Positions 1-8,613 are shown, counted from the stretch's first letter. The stretch: 64,000 nucleotides of DNA from Bifidobacterium pseudolongum subsp. globosum (GCF_004155535.1 NZ_RYUH01000010.1:248001-312000); one strand, 5' to 3'. The notes: a model not told the origin generated them from the sequence alone. A program made the numbers and translations.

Positions 1-1274
1 GCCAACTCGGCGGACAGCCAATCATCATCGAGGTGCACATCCTTGCCGTTGAACACCACCCTGCAATCCGCAACCGGGCTCGGCCACGCCTTTTTGAATT
101 GTTTCTTGGCTGTTCTCAGGCTATTTTCCACGACTCTTTTGCCATCTGCGGTAGGGCTCTTGATTTCCCAGAATTGGCTTCCTATTTTCAAATCGATGTT
201 CGAGTGTCCTTCAGGGGCGTCTTCCTCAAGAGTGGTAAGGATGAAGCCGTTGGCTTGCAGTATGTCAATTGCAAATAGATCCCTCGGCTCGACTTTCTCG
301 ATTCTCTCCCGGGATTTCAGATAGGTCACTACGGGTGGGTCACCCCCATTGAGCCATTGTTTCGACCTCTGCCGGGCTTCCGATAGTTCCAGATTCCTTT
401 TCCAACGGCTGTATGAGAACGGTTCGGGATGGCGTTTGTCCGGGGTGAACGCCTGCACGTATTTGTCGTATTCCTTTTCCGTGGTGAGTCGTGCCACGGT
501 GTCGGCGCAGGCTCGCCACCGTTGTTCGAGCAGGTAGGGGTTGTAGCCGCTGATCTTGGATTCGACCCAGCTGGGCACGACGGCGCAGTCGCATGCGCCG
601 TTGTGGAAGGATCCGCCCAGGGAGGCGGTTTCCTCGGTGAGGTAGTCGAAGCCGCGCGATGCGAGCATCAAGCAGAATTCGCAGGTCTCGCCTTTGGGTA
701 TGCGTGCCCATCGTGGTTGGGTCGGGTCCATGCGGATGTTGTTCTGGACATGCATGCGCCCCGCTGATTGAATCCACTTGGATATGTAGTCGAGGTAGTC
801 GTCGATGTTGCCTGTTGACGGCCATAGGTCGTCGATGCGAATGCCGGCTTTGTTGTGCACGTTGCCGTCCGCGTCCGGGATCACGTCTCTTAGGTGCAGG
901 CCGGGCACGTCGGTGTTGTTCGTGCCGCCCGACAACTGCCAGATCAGGTCGTCGCGCGACGGGTAGCGGGGAGCCTCATATGGGGGCAGGTCGATGTCGT
1001 ACGCCGCGGATGTGGCGGTGCGTACCTGCGTGTAGTAGTCCTGCGCCACCTGGGCTCCCATGTCCCCGTATCGTTGGATGATTCGCCGTGCCTCCTCCAC
1101 ACGGTCCTGGTCGGTGGGCCAATGGAACTCGTCTCCCCACACGGCCTTGAGGTCCCATTGGGCCTTGCGTTGCAGGTCTTCGATCTGACGGCGGTAGTTC
1201 ACGTAGCTTTGGTCGATGAGCTTTTCCGCTTGTTCCGTGCTCATTTTCGGGGGTTTCGGATACGATGCCGTCAT
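1..1274 (-). CDS. MuF-type minor head protein with C-terminal toxin-like nuclease domain (3' end outside window)
   Basis: The frame is open from an ATG at 1274 to the left edge (424 codons seen). The central part has the Cys/His signature of actinophage MuF/minor head proteins (ETCEFC, then FHNGACDCAVVPSW), and the gene lies directly after the portal, where such a protein is expected. From about residue 320 the sequence becomes AT-richer and unlike a head protein: NIDLKIG (D361) followed by FWEIKSP (E370, K372) has the D...ExK layout of PD-(D/E)xK nucleases, most like CdiA-CT tRNase toxin domains. I infer a MuF polymorphic toxin, packaged in the head and delivered with DNA. Any immunity gene should lie just left of the window. 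Head assignment is fairly firm; toxin activity is inference. Confidence 0.8.
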   Translation of the reverse strand, partial: MTASYPKPPKMSTEQAEKLIDQSYVNYRRQIEDLQRKAQWDLKAVWGDEFHWPTDQDRVEEARRIIQRYGDMGAQVAQDYYTQVRTATSAAYDIDLPPYEAPRYPSRDDLIWQLSGGTNNTDVPGLHLRDVIPDADGNVHNKAGIRIDDLWPSTGNIDDYLDYISKWIQSAGRMHVQNNIRMDPTQPRWARIPKGETCEFCLMLASRGFDYLTEETASLGGSFHNGACDCAVVPSWVESKISGYNPYLLEQRWRACADTVARLTTEKEYDKYVQAFTPDKRHPEPFSYSRWKRNLELSEARQRSKQWLNGGDPPVVTYLKSRERIEKVEPRDLFAIDILQANGFILTTLEEDAPEGHSNIDLKIGSQFWEIKSPTADGKRVVENSLRTAKKQFKKAWPSPVADCRVVFNGKDVHLDDDWLSAEL

Positions 1275-1311
1275 TTCGCCCCCTCATTTATGCTGTCACT
1301 CGACTTTCATG

Positions 1312-2715
1312 TCACTTTCCGGATTGCGTGGCAGGGGTTTCGCGCAGTTGCTGGCCCATCGCGTCGAGCGCCTCCTGCGCCTTGCGTTCCCGGCGTTCGT
1401 ACCGCAGGATCCTGCGTTGCTCGTCGCTCAAATCGAGCATGTCGTACGTTACCTCGCTGTCGGCCGGCAGGATGTTGGCCTGTACGAGTTTGACCGCGGC
1501 GTCGGCGGCCGCGGCCCGGGACGGGGTCGACGGGTTGCGCCATTGGGGACGCACGGCCTGCACGTCGCCGTCGCCGGCGGCCTGTTGGGCGCGGGCGATG
1601 ATGTGGCGCCATGGGTTGCCGAACCACCGGTGGCATTTCTCGGCGAGCAGGCACAGTTCCTTGGTGGCCTTGTCGATCGCCTCGGCCGAACTGGGGTTGT
1701 CGGTGAGCACGCCCATCGCGTCCGGCGGCAGGCTCGTTGCCGACGCGAACATCGTCGCGGTCTGCCTCAACTGCGCACTGTGGGGTTCAAAGCTGTATTG
1801 CGTGAACTGGCCGACCTGAGGCACCTCGCCGGATGCGGAGTCGCGTGGCAGGATGAGCATCTGATCGAGCATGAGCCGCCAGCGTGGGATCGGATTTCCG
1901 TTCTCGTCGGTGAACATCTCCTCGCTCGCACCCAGGATGTATCGGGGCGGCACCGAGTAGAGTTCGGCCTGCAACTCGCTGCGCAGGAACGTGCGCACGG
2001 CGGAATCGGTCAGACTCATGACGGTGCGGTCGATGCGGCTGCGTCCGAACGGGCGTCGTTCATCGGGCTTGTAGGCGAACAGTTCGCATGGGATGCGTTC
2101 TGCGTCGTCCTCGTACCGGTCGGCGACATGCCAGCCGGTGCGGTCGTGTTCGATGGTGATGGTCATGCCGTAGCGCATCAGGTACGCGCAGTTGATGTGC
2201 CTGTAATCGTCGGACACGTCGAACAGGAGCGCGCTTTCAAGCCGGTGGCGCCGCTTGTCCCATATGCCGGTGGCCACGTCCGCGGTGAACTCCTGGACGA
2301 TCACGGCCGGCTCTCCCAGATCCGTGTCGCCCTCGAGGACGGCCACGAAACTGCAGGAGTGCACGAGCGCGTCGCTGTGCACGCTGTCGGCGACGGCCAT
2401 CAGGTCATTGACGTCCATGATGGACTGCACCTGGTCGGTCAGGTCGTCGCCGGACTCGGATTGCAACCCGTCCATGACCACTCGGTTGGACAGGCCTTCG
2501 ACCGCCTTGGCGGGCCATCCGACGACGATGTCGATATCGGCGGCAACTGGCGGCAGGGCGTAGCCGATGTCGTGCAGTTCGTTGCGACCGTCCATGTAGG
2601 CGCGGCGCAGCCGGTTGCGCTTGCGTTTGGCGGTCAGGCGCCGCAACAGCGTGCGGTAGAGCTTCTGTTCACTGGAATCCAGTCCGCTGATCGTGTTGGG
2701 GAAGGTCAAGCTCAT
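1312..2715 (-). CDS. phage portal protein (SPP1 gp6-like)
   Basis: A 467-residue protein starting MSLTFPNTISGL. Order and length fit the dodecameric portal ring through which DNA enters the capsid. Visible family traits are the N-terminal helical region with repeated basic residues, a central segment ending SVPPRYILGA, and the C-terminal stem/crown region with NPSSAEAIDKA, a stretch typical of siphovirus portals. Its start overlaps the terminase stop by four bases (ATGA), so the two are translationally coupled. A longer open frame continues upstream inside the terminase gene but has no ribosome site and is out of register with a known domain, so the internal ATG at 2715 is chosen. Confidence 0.88.
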   Translation of the reverse strand: MSLTFPNTISGLDSSEQKLYRTLLRRLTAKRKRNRLRRAYMDGRNELHDIGYALPPVAADIDIVVGWPAKAVEGLSNRVVMDGLQSESGDDLTDQVQSIMDVNDLMAVADSVHSDALVHSCSFVAVLEGDTDLGEPAVIVQEFTADVATGIWDKRRHRLESALLFDVSDDYRHINCAYLMRYGMTITIEHDRTGWHVADRYEDDAERIPCELFAYKPDERRPFGRSRIDRTVMSLTDSAVRTFLRSELQAELYSVPPRYILGASEEMFTDENGNPIPRWRLMLDQMLILPRDSASGEVPQVGQFTQYSFEPHSAQLRQTATMFASATSLPPDAMGVLTDNPSSAEAIDKATKELCLLAEKCHRWFGNPWRHIIARAQQAAGDGDVQAVRPQWRNPSTPSRAAAADAAVKLVQANILPADSEVTYDMLDLSDEQRRILRYERRERKAQEALDAMGQQLRETPATQSGK

Positions 2716-4151
2716 GGCAGTCGTATCACCCTTCTGGTCTCGAGCGGGTTGCGGTGTGTGGTGCACGCCCCGTGCAGGGCGAGCGTGACGGCGACGAGCG
2801 GGCTGATGTCCACGTCGGCGGTGCGTTTGTTCCAGCCGAACGCGCCGGCCTGCCCGATGTTTCGGGTGGTCGCCCCGCTGACGGCGATGTCGAGCGCTTC
2901 CTGGCCTTGCAGGTGGCGCAGGTGCCCGTCGCGCAGCATGTCGGCGAACCGGCCGCATGCCTGGCCCATGTCGGTGGCGCTGGTCAGCGTGACGCGCACG
3001 CCACGGGACTTGAGGTCGGGCACGAGCACGGTGGCCGGCGACTGGGCGTCGATGACGATGCTGCACGTGGTGGGCCAGCGGCTGGCGAGCCATTCGACGG
3101 CCCATGCGATGCCATGCTGGCCCGTGTCCCGGTATTCGGCGAGTTCGATGTGGGCCGTCTTGTCCGGGTAGCGCATGCATGCGCCGATGGCGAGCGAGCT
3201 GCGGTCCGGGGGCATGTCCACGGCGAAGCTGGTGGCCCCTCCCCCGTGGCGTTCGGCCACCGCACTATCCGCCCATTGCTGCGGGTCGATCGCATGGGTG
3301 GTGTCGGTCTTGTCCCAGATGCCGAGCGCCTCACGGCGGAAGGAGTCCTCGGAGAGTGTGTTGCGCAGTCTGCTGATGGCCTGTTCGCTGGTGCGGTGCG
3401 GGTAGCTGGGGTTGGCCTGCGCCCATTGGCTGTGGTCGTCGCTGTCGCAGTCCGGGTCGGCGGACAGTTCGATGTAGGCGGTCCCGTCACGGCCGGCGAG
3501 CGCGGCTCGCCGTTTGTCGGCGAACACCTCGCACGGATCACCGGGTTTCGGGGGGTTGCCAAGGAAGACGGCGAGAGGGTCGGGTGCGGTGTTCATGACG
3601 GGGATGAGGTTGTCCAGGGCGCGCACGGTGAGGATCTGCGCCTCGTCGAACACTTCCATGTCCGCGCCGTGCAGGCCACGGCCGAAGCCGTGTTCGCGGG
3701 CTCCGAACAGGATCGCGCTGTTGTTGGCGAACCTGATCTCCTGTTGGCCGTTCGCGCGCCTGATGCGGGAGATGTAGGGGTGGAACACGCTGGTGCGGCC
3801 GCCGGCGAGGTCGGCGAGGTCGTTGAAGGTCTGGTCGCTGGTGCGGCTGTGGTGCGCGGTCCAGATGACGGTGAGGCCGGTTTTGAGCAGGCATTGGATG
3901 AACATGCCGGTGCCCAGTGTGTAGGTTTTGCCAATCTGGCGGCATGAGCTGAGGGTCAGTCCGCTTTCCCCACATAGGTAGCGGCCGTCGTGCCCGCGGG
4001 CGAACAGGAGGGTGAGCAGTCCCTGTTGCCATAGGTCGTAGCCGATGCCCGCCTTGCGGGCGACGTGGTTTATGGCGTCGAAGTCGCTGGTGGCAATGGA
4101 GCCGGTGGGCGCGTGGAAGTGCAGGGCGAGTTCAGATAATCTGCGCTCCAT
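2712..4151 (-). CDS. phage terminase large subunit
   Basis: A 479-residue packaging motor. The ATPase half shows a Walker A-like SSCRQIGKT, a coupling stretch TVIWTAHHSRTSDQT, and Walker B plus catalytic acid MEVFDEAQ. The C-terminal half has acidic residues expected of the RNaseH-like nuclease (SFAVDMPPDRSS, SIVIDAQSPA, ADVDISP) that cuts concatemers. It overlaps the small subunit gene by 20 bases upstream and the portal by four bases downstream, giving the standard small-large-portal-head order. Confident call. Confidence 0.93.
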   Translation of the reverse strand: MERRLSELALHFHAPTGSIATSDFDAINHVARKAGIGYDLWQQGLLTLLFARGHDGRYLCGESGLTLSSCRQIGKTYTLGTGMFIQCLLKTGLTVIWTAHHSRTSDQTFNDLADLAGGRTSVFHPYISRIRRANGQQEIRFANNSAILFGAREHGFGRGLHGADMEVFDEAQILTVRALDNLIPVMNTAPDPLAVFLGNPPKPGDPCEVFADKRRAALAGRDGTAYIELSADPDCDSDDHSQWAQANPSYPHRTSEQAISRLRNTLSEDSFRREALGIWDKTDTTHAIDPQQWADSAVAERHGGGATSFAVDMPPDRSSLAIGACMRYPDKTAHIELAEYRDTGQHGIAWAVEWLASRWPTTCSIVIDAQSPATVLVPDLKSRGVRVTLTSATDMGQACGRFADMLRDGHLRHLQGQEALDIAVSGATTRNIGQAGAFGWNKRTADVDISPLVAVTLALHGACTTHRNPLETRRVIRLP

Positions 4152-4653
4152 GGCGTTCCTCGCTCTCGGTGTGTGTGGCCGGTTCGGCGGCGAGCAGGTC
4201 GAGTCCCGATGGCTGGTCCTTCTTGGCCGCTTCGAGTTTCTCGCTCACTTCGATCAGCATCTTGGTCAGACTGGAGATCGCACCGGGCGGGGTATCCGGG
4301 TCGTCGATGACCTGTTGCAGTTTGGCCTTGCTGCGGCGCAGGGTCGTTTCGATCGGTTCGTCGAGATCGCGTTCCAACGCGGCCGCGTCCCATGTGTGGC
4401 GCCGGTTGGAGGAGATGTCGCGTCCGGTGTATTCGAACCGGTCTCCCCCGTCGCCGTCGACCAGTGGCTTCTCGTCATGTGGCGCAGGCGGTGCCGGTGC
4501 GGGCTTCTTCCTGCGCGGGCAGGGCGATTCCGCTTTGGCGCCCATTTTCTTGCGCAGGTAGTAGGCCTTGTCCCGGCATCGTTTCGAGCAGTACTTGGGT
4601 TTGCGCCCCGACCATGGTGAGGTGATCTCCGTGTTGCAGATGCAGCATTTCAT
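4132..4653 (-). CDS. probable terminase small subunit with N-terminal zinc finger
   Basis: A 173-residue protein from ATG 4653 (AAAGG about 13 bases upstream). It opens with a four-cysteine zinc finger (MKCCICNTEI then KYCSKRCRDKAYY), has a Lys/Pro-rich linker, and ends in a helical region (ERDLDEPIETTLRRSK, SLTKMLIEVSEKLEAAKK) like that used for oligomerisation in small terminases. Its position between HNH and large terminase supports the role, which is recognition of the packaging site. The frame is open further upstream but nothing there resembles the family. Sequence identity to a named family was not tested, so the name rests mainly on context. Confidence 0.7.
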   Translation of the reverse strand: MKCCICNTEITSPWSGRKPKYCSKRCRDKAYYLRKKMGAKAESPCPRRKKPAPAPPAPHDEKPLVDGDGGDRFEYTGRDISSNRRHTWDAAALERDLDEPIETTLRRSKAKLQQVIDDPDTPPGAISSLTKMLIEVSEKLEAAKKDQPSGLDLLAAEPATHTESEERHGAQII

Positions 4654-4675
4654 TGTGCCGGCCGCCTTTCGTCGG

Positions 4676-4698
4676 GTTTCGTCGGATTCCGACGAAAC
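4676..4698. repeat. short perfect inverted repeat upstream of the terminase operon
   Basis: Arms of ten bases (GTTTCGTCGG / CCGACGAAAC) around a three-base loop, 22 bases before the small terminase start, preceded by a direct half copy. It could be a hairpin limiting read-through from the HNH gene or a binding site near the packaging site. Confidence 0.4.
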
Positions 4699-4795
4699 GG
4701 AGTGTTCCGGGGGGAGAATGGCCCTGCACCTGAGGGTGCCCAAACCGGGCCACCCGGGGTATCCTCCCCAGGTGCCTTCGGCTGGTTGCCGGCGT

Positions 4796-5119
4796 CTACC
4801 AACCGCTTGTGGCGAGTGGCAGTGATGTCGCTTTCGGTTGTGGCGCGCCTGCGAGATGTGCTCGCGCGTACTCGTCGCTCTTGTTGCTTTTGAGCCGGTT
4901 GCAGCGTCGGTGCGTCAAGCGCACATTGTCCCAGCTCAATGGGTCGCCGCCTCGTGACACGGGTGTGATCTCGTCGACCTCCGGGCTCAACGGGTGCGGT
5001 GTGCGCAGGTTTTTGTCGACTGGCTGTCCGCAGATCGCGCACGTGTCGTATGCGGCGAGCACACGGGCGCGCAGCTGGCGGCGGCGGGCGCCGTTGCGGT
5101 TGCGTGGGTTGGTGCCCAT
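4796..5119 (-). CDS. phage HNH endonuclease
   Basis: A 107-residue protein from ATG 5119 with a good AGGAG site eleven bases upstream. It has the paired zinc-binding cysteines CAICG and, after VDEITPVSRGG, the closing HRRCNRLKSNK with conserved Asn and His of the beta-beta-alpha-metal fold. The first HNH histidine is a glutamate (VDEI), as in many phage members. HNH proteins directly next to the terminase in HK97-like cos phages assist terminase cutting at cos, so I infer the same here and a cos-type packaging site nearby. Confidence 0.85.
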   Translation of the reverse strand: MGTNPRNRNGARRRQLRARVLAAYDTCAICGQPVDKNLRTPHPLSPEVDEITPVSRGGDPLSWDNVRLTHRRCNRLKSNKSDEYARAHLAGAPQPKATSLPLATSGW

Positions 5120-5277
5120 GGGTGCGCTCCTGTGCTCAAGTGTGGTGGCTCGTGGCCCGGCGCATGCCGGTGTGGGTGGCCGGCTGTAGCGGGCACCCCT
5201 CAATGGGTTGGTCCGCCGTGGGTTGCGGAACAGGGGGCGGGGGTCATCTGATGCACCGGGCCATGGGCCTGATATGC

Positions 5278-5316
5278 GAACACCCTCCCAAGCCATCACG
5301 GACCGGGAGGGTGTTC
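5278..5316 (-). terminator. strong hairpin, probable terminator of the early block
   Basis: Perfect 12-base arms GAACACCCTCCC / GGGAGGGTGTTC with a 15-base loop, lying between the HTH/zinc-finger gene and the HNH gene. No T-run follows on the minus strand. The rest of 5120-5389 holds no ORF that I can support. Confidence 0.5.
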
Positions 5317-5389
5317 ATGCGCCTGTGCTTACACGCGTAGCGCAATATTAGACATGATAGCGTCCACAGTCCAGAGTGTCAACCTTGGT

Positions 5390-6082
5390 TCACACCAGCT
5401 TCCTAATCACGTCGGCGAGCGCGTAGACGGGCCCTTGCTCGCTTTCGGCCACCGGGGCGATCCTGCCGCGGCGACGCCATTCGCAGATGGTCTTGCGGCG
5501 TGCGTCGTAGCCGCATGAGCGCAGGAGCGTGGCGAGTTCGGCGGCGGTGCCGACCACGCCGGAGGTGAGCAGCCGCAGTTCGTGGGCGGCCATGACCTGG
5601 TCGAGCGGCACGGGGCGGCGGCACATGTCGCACACCCAGTCGCCGGTGTGGCGTTCGGGGATCCATACCGCGTACCCGCACCATGGGCACACGCCGACAT
5701 AGCGGTGCGCGGTGTCGGGTTCCGACAGGCGGCATATGCGCGTCCATGCCTGGTCGAGCAGGCGCATGATGTGCGTGGTGTCGCACCGGTTGGCGAGCGC
5801 GTGGCATGCGTGGTCGTCGTCGAGGTTCTCGTACAGGTCGGTGATGGGGCCGGTGTGGGGCAGGATGTTGGCGGCGCGGGTAAGCATGCGGGCGAGGGTG
5901 TGCAGTTGGTCGAGCAGGTCGAGTGCGGCGAGGTTGACCGGTGTGGGTGCGGTCGTGGCTCCTTGGGCCGGTTGGCGTCGGATGCGGATCTTCTTCGAGG
6001 CGATCAGGCGCAGCAGCGGCAGTTTGCCTTTGATGCGGTGGATGGCTGTGTGGATGTCGTGTGCGTTCGGCGTGGTCGTCAT
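5390..6082 (-). CDS. phage zinc-finger/HTH DNA-binding protein
   Basis: A 230-residue protein beginning MTTTPNAHD. The first half is helical (leucine-rich, ALDLLDQLHTLARML). The middle has a rubredoxin-like zinc site CPWCG ... CDMCRR, and the C-terminus is a winged-HTH-like segment (TAAELATLLRSCGY, ICEWRRRGRI, GPVYALADVIRKL). This build is typical of early/regulatory proteins of actinophages, but no specific function is recognised. The start at 6082 is taken because the longer frame upstream is low complexity and an AGAAGGGA lies just before it. A LexA-type box lies about 115 bases upstream. Confidence 0.7.
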   Translation of the reverse strand: MTTTPNAHDIHTAIHRIKGKLPLLRLIASKKIRIRRQPAQGATTAPTPVNLAALDLLDQLHTLARMLTRAANILPHTGPITDLYENLDDDHACHALANRCDTTHIMRLLDQAWTRICRLSEPDTAHRYVGVCPWCGYAVWIPERHTGDWVCDMCRRPVPLDQVMAAHELRLLTSGVVGTAAELATLLRSCGYDARRKTICEWRRRGRIAPVAESEQGPVYALADVIRKLV

Positions 6083-6196
6083 TGGCCTTGGGTCCCTTCT
6101 GCTAGAGTGTTCACTGCGAGCGAAACAGTCCTTGAGGTTCCCGGTGGGGGCCGAGGGGGCTTTTTCTTTTGCCGGTTGGTCTCTCTTCAATTGTAT

Positions 6197-6212
6197 TCGA
6201 ACATGTGTTCTA
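6197..6212. promoter_or_regulatory. LexA-type SOS box in the prophage early region
   Basis: TCGAACATGTGTTCTA matches the Gram-positive/actinobacterial LexA site GAAC-N4-GTTC with TC in front. It sits upstream of the zinc-finger/HTH gene and covers the end of a tiny ORF. Confidence 0.5.
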
Positions 6213-6287
6213 TTCGTGTCGGCCGCCGAGCCAGCCGATCAGGACGGTCGCCAGGATGATGGCGAGCGCGGTCATCGTGTCGCGCAT
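6210..6287 (-). CDS. tiny membrane peptide (25 aa)
   Basis: A 25-residue ORF that is almost entirely one membrane helix (MTALAIILATVLIGWLGG). Its start overlaps the end of the preceding gene by 16 bases, as in the run of overlapping small genes upstream. Function unknown; too short for homology to be judged by eye. Confidence 0.4.
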   Translation of the reverse strand: MRDTMTALAIILATVLIGWLGGRHE

Positions 6288-6490
6288 CGGTGTCGGATCC
6301 AGTCGATGATGTCGGTGAGGGTCTGTGCCTGCAGGTCGTAGGCGTCGGCGATGGTGACGGTGTGCGGCACGTCGTGTTGGCTGCGTTGCGCGCGCTTGGC
6401 CGTGGTGCGGGCGAGGTCGCGTCGGCGTGTCAGTTCGTCGAGCAGCGGCCCCGTAGGGATGATGGTCGGCGTTCTGGGTGGTTGGTTCAT
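6272..6490 (-). CDS. small phage protein, unknown
   Basis: A 72-residue protein starting MNQPPRTPTIIPTGPLLDEL. It is basic in the middle (RRRDLARTTAKRAQRS) and ends with a helical stretch (AYDLQAQTLTDIIDWIRHRC). It is coupled to the gene before it by an ATGA overlap. No family recognised; probably an early-region accessory protein. Confidence 0.6.
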   Translation of the reverse strand: MNQPPRTPTIIPTGPLLDELTRRRDLARTTAKRAQRSQHDVPHTVTIADAYDLQAQTLTDIIDWIRHRCATR

Positions 6491-6690
6491 GTGGTGGGTT
6501 CCTTTCCGGTGATTTTGGCCCGCAGTGCGGCGAGGGCCACGAGTTGGCCGGTGTGGTAGGCGGCCATGGTGTGGCGGGTGGCGGTGCGCTGGTCGTGTCG
6601 GTCGGCGAGTGCCTGGTCCATGATGCGGTCGATCTCGTGGTCGATGATCTCGGCGAATCGGGCGTTTGCGGTGGGTTCCGGTCGTGTCAT
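6487..6690 (-). CDS. small phage protein, unknown
   Basis: A 67-residue protein from the ATG at 6690 (MTRPEPTANARFAEI). It is predicted all-helical and charged (EIIDHEIDRIMDQALADRHD). It overlaps both neighbours by four bases, so three consecutive genes form one coupled unit. No family recognised. Confidence 0.6.
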   Translation of the reverse strand: MTRPEPTANARFAEIIDHEIDRIMDQALADRHDQRTATRHTMAAYHTGQLVALAALRAKITGKEPTT

Positions 6691-7019
6691 GCGTGGCCCT
6701 TTCGTGTGGTGGTACGGTAGCGGTCGATGAGCTCGTGGTGGTTGGCGATCCACGCGCCCCAGTCGAAGTGCTCACCGGTGTCGGTGCTGCGCCGGCCGTG
6801 GCTGTGGCGGTTGCCTTTGCGCATGGTGCAGCCGCGTCCGCAGCCGGCGGTCTGGCCTCGTCTGATCGCGGTCAGGAGCACGTCGTTGCGTTTGATGACG
6901 TGGCGGCCGCAGGCGCACTCGCATTCCCACCGGCCGATGCCGCTGCCGTCATGCCAGGGTGCGATGACGAGCAGGTGGCCGACCTGTTTGCCGGGGTGGA
7001 TGATGGGACGGTTGCTCAT
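6687..7019 (-). CDS. small Cys-rich phage protein
   Basis: A 110-residue protein starting MSNRPIIHPG. It carries WECECACGRHVIKRNDVLL ... GCGRGC, the zinc-binding pattern found in many phage proteins and as the N-terminal module of phage HNH/AP2 proteins, followed by a basic tail. No nuclease motif is present, so it may bind DNA only. It overlaps the replication HTH gene upstream by four bases. Confidence 0.65.
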   Translation of the reverse strand: MSNRPIIHPGKQVGHLLVIAPWHDGSGIGRWECECACGRHVIKRNDVLLTAIRRGQTAGCGRGCTMRKGNRHSHGRRSTDTGEHFDWGAWIANHHELIDRYRTTTRKGHA

Positions 7020-8041
7020 GCGCTCGCCTCCTGCCGGTTGAGTTCGGCCGCGGCGGCCTGGCATGCGAGCGCCCATTCGCTGGTGTCGCCGAACCCGCTG
7101 GAGGTGTGGTCGTAGTCGGCTTCGTGCGGGCCCATGAGCTCGAGCACGTGTTCGCAGTCCCACCGGTGGGTGTGGCGGGTGAGCGTGGGGTCGGGCCGCC
7201 GGTCACAAGGGCGGGGCGGTTGGCGTTTGACCAGGATCCCGCGGCGGGCTCCTTGGCGCAGCCATTTGCGGAACGCGGCGTCGGGGTCGTGGGGCGTGTT
7301 GCCCGACTCGTGCACGCGCATGCGGAACCGGTTGGCCTCGGAATCCACGTCGGCGTGCAGTTCGTCGGCGAGCGCCCGTGTTTCGAGGTTCGGGCTCCAC
7401 AGGTCGATTCCGTCCATGGGCCCGTTGGCCGGTTCGCGGTTGGGCGTCGATCCGGGTGTGGGTTCGTGGCCCGGGTCAGCTGTTCCCTGCTTGTCGGTCG
7501 GTCGGTGCGCGCTCGCGCGCGTCGGTTCAGACTGACGGTTTGTAAATAATTTATTATTTACTCTTACGGTTTGGGGCTCATGGGTGAGCCGTCGTTCGGT
7601 GCATGGGTGAGCCGTCGTGGCGTTCATGGGTGAGCCGTCGCTGTCTGAACGGGGGCTCACTGGTGAGCTGTCGTCTGTGGAGTCCTGGTTTCTCTCTGGG
7701 GGAACGTGCTCGGCGGGCTTTTTGGCGGGTCGGGCGGGGCGTTCGGGCATGTCGACCATGGGCAGGATGTCGTACACCTTGGGGCGTTGGTCGCCGCGGT
7801 ATTTGAGGGTGTAGCCCTGGTCGTCGCTGATCTCGATCAGGCCGAGGTCGACGAGTTTGGCGCGGGCGCGTTTGACGCTGGCCAGGCTGCGCCCGGTCTG
7901 TTTGGCCAAGGTGTCGAGCGAGGGCCATGCCTTGCCCTCGGAGTTGGCGTAGTCGGCGAGGATGAGCAGGACGAGTTTGGCGAGCACGTCGCCGCCGGTG
8001 TCGACTTTCTGGACCGTGTGGCCCACGAGCAGGGAGCTCAT
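7016..8041 (-). CDS. phage replication/HTH protein
   Basis: A 341-residue protein from ATG 8041. The N-terminal 75 residues form a winged helix of the HTH_36 kind (AWPSLDTLAKQTGRSLASVKRARAKLVDLGLI, cited in two parts by the family: primosome/replication initiators). A long Pro/Ser/Arg-rich linker follows. The C-terminal part (DAAFRKWLRQGARRGILVK) looks like a second folded unit. Position next to RusA suggests origin binding or replisome loading. The segment near 7550 is locally AT-rich, as phage origins inside initiator genes often are. The track-length frame upstream is ignored because it lies inside rusA. Confidence 0.7.
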   Translation of the reverse strand: MSSLLVGHTVQKVDTGGDVLAKLVLLILADYANSEGKAWPSLDTLAKQTGRSLASVKRARAKLVDLGLIEISDDQGYTLKYRGDQRPKVYDILPMVDMPERPARPAKKPAEHVPPERNQDSTDDSSPVSPRSDSDGSPMNATTAHPCTERRLTHEPQTVRVNNKLFTNRQSEPTRASAHRPTDKQGTADPGHEPTPGSTPNREPANGPMDGIDLWSPNLETRALADELHADVDSEANRFRMRVHESGNTPHDPDAAFRKWLRQGARRGILVKRQPPRPCDRRPDPTLTRHTHRWDCEHVLELMGPHEADYDHTSSGFGDTSEWALACQAAAAELNRQEASA

Positions 8042-8487
8042 GGCTCCTCCCTTCGGTGTGGCTCGTCGTCGAGCCAGTGGATGAAGCGCACGCCCTGTTC
8101 GCGCATGGACGTGCAATAGGTCTTGGTGAGTGTGGCGTGCACGATGCGTCCGTCGTCGAAGATCAGGCCGCTGTCGGTGACCGCGTCGAACAGGGCGCGG
8201 GCGAGTTTGTCGAGATCCGGTTTGACCGCCGGGTGGGTGCGGCGTATGGTGCGTGGGCGCAGCAGGCTCCACACCGCGTCAATCTCGCACGCGTCCTTCC
8301 TGCGAGGCAGGCGTTCGTTGGGATGCTCCTGCCACCATTGGCGGCGTATCGTATTGGCCACGGCGCTGCGCCATGGCAGTTCACGCTCGTTGTCGGCGAC
8401 CAGGCGCCCGTGCTTGCGGCCGCCGACGATCCGGTAGCTGCCCTTGGTGGCCGGGATCCCAGCCACGGTGAATGTCATATCGTCCAC
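8038..8487 (-). CDS. RusA-family crossover junction endodeoxyribonuclease
   Basis: About 149 residues. RusA resolvases cut Holliday junctions in phage recombination. The catalytic block KPDLDKLARALFDAV with the following DDGRIV matches the RusA aspartates; the N-terminal VAGIPATKGS strand also fits. A GTG at 8487 is chosen because AAGGAAGG lies five bases before it; the ATG three codons later is too far from that site. Overlaps the replication gene by four bases. Confidence 0.85.
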   Translation of the reverse strand: MDDMTFTVAGIPATKGSYRIVGGRKHGRLVADNERELPWRSAVANTIRRQWWQEHPNERLPRRKDACEIDAVWSLLRPRTIRRTHPAVKPDLDKLARALFDAVTDSGLIFDDGRIVHATLTKTYCTSMREQGVRFIHWLDDEPHRREEP

Positions 8488-8510
8488 GGTCCCCTTCCTT
8501 TCTGTGTGCG

Positions 8511-8548
8511 GACGTGGTGGCCACCGGTGTTGCGGTGGCCACCACGTC
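8511..8548 (-). terminator. perfect 16-bp hairpin
   Basis: Arms GACGTGGTGGCCACCG / CGGTGGCCACCACGTC with a six-base loop, between a small membrane gene and rusA. Likely a terminator or attenuator; no T-run follows. Confidence 0.5.
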
Positions 8549-8613
8549 ACGAAATCTGCGTATACGACGCCTGCCGGCCTTATCCGGTCAGCCCCCATAC
8601 GATCCGTCATGGC

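Noticed and set aside
1216..3947. Long plus-strand frames opposite portal and terminase
   Set aside because: The minus-strand reading gives recognisable portal and terminase; the plus strand gives none.
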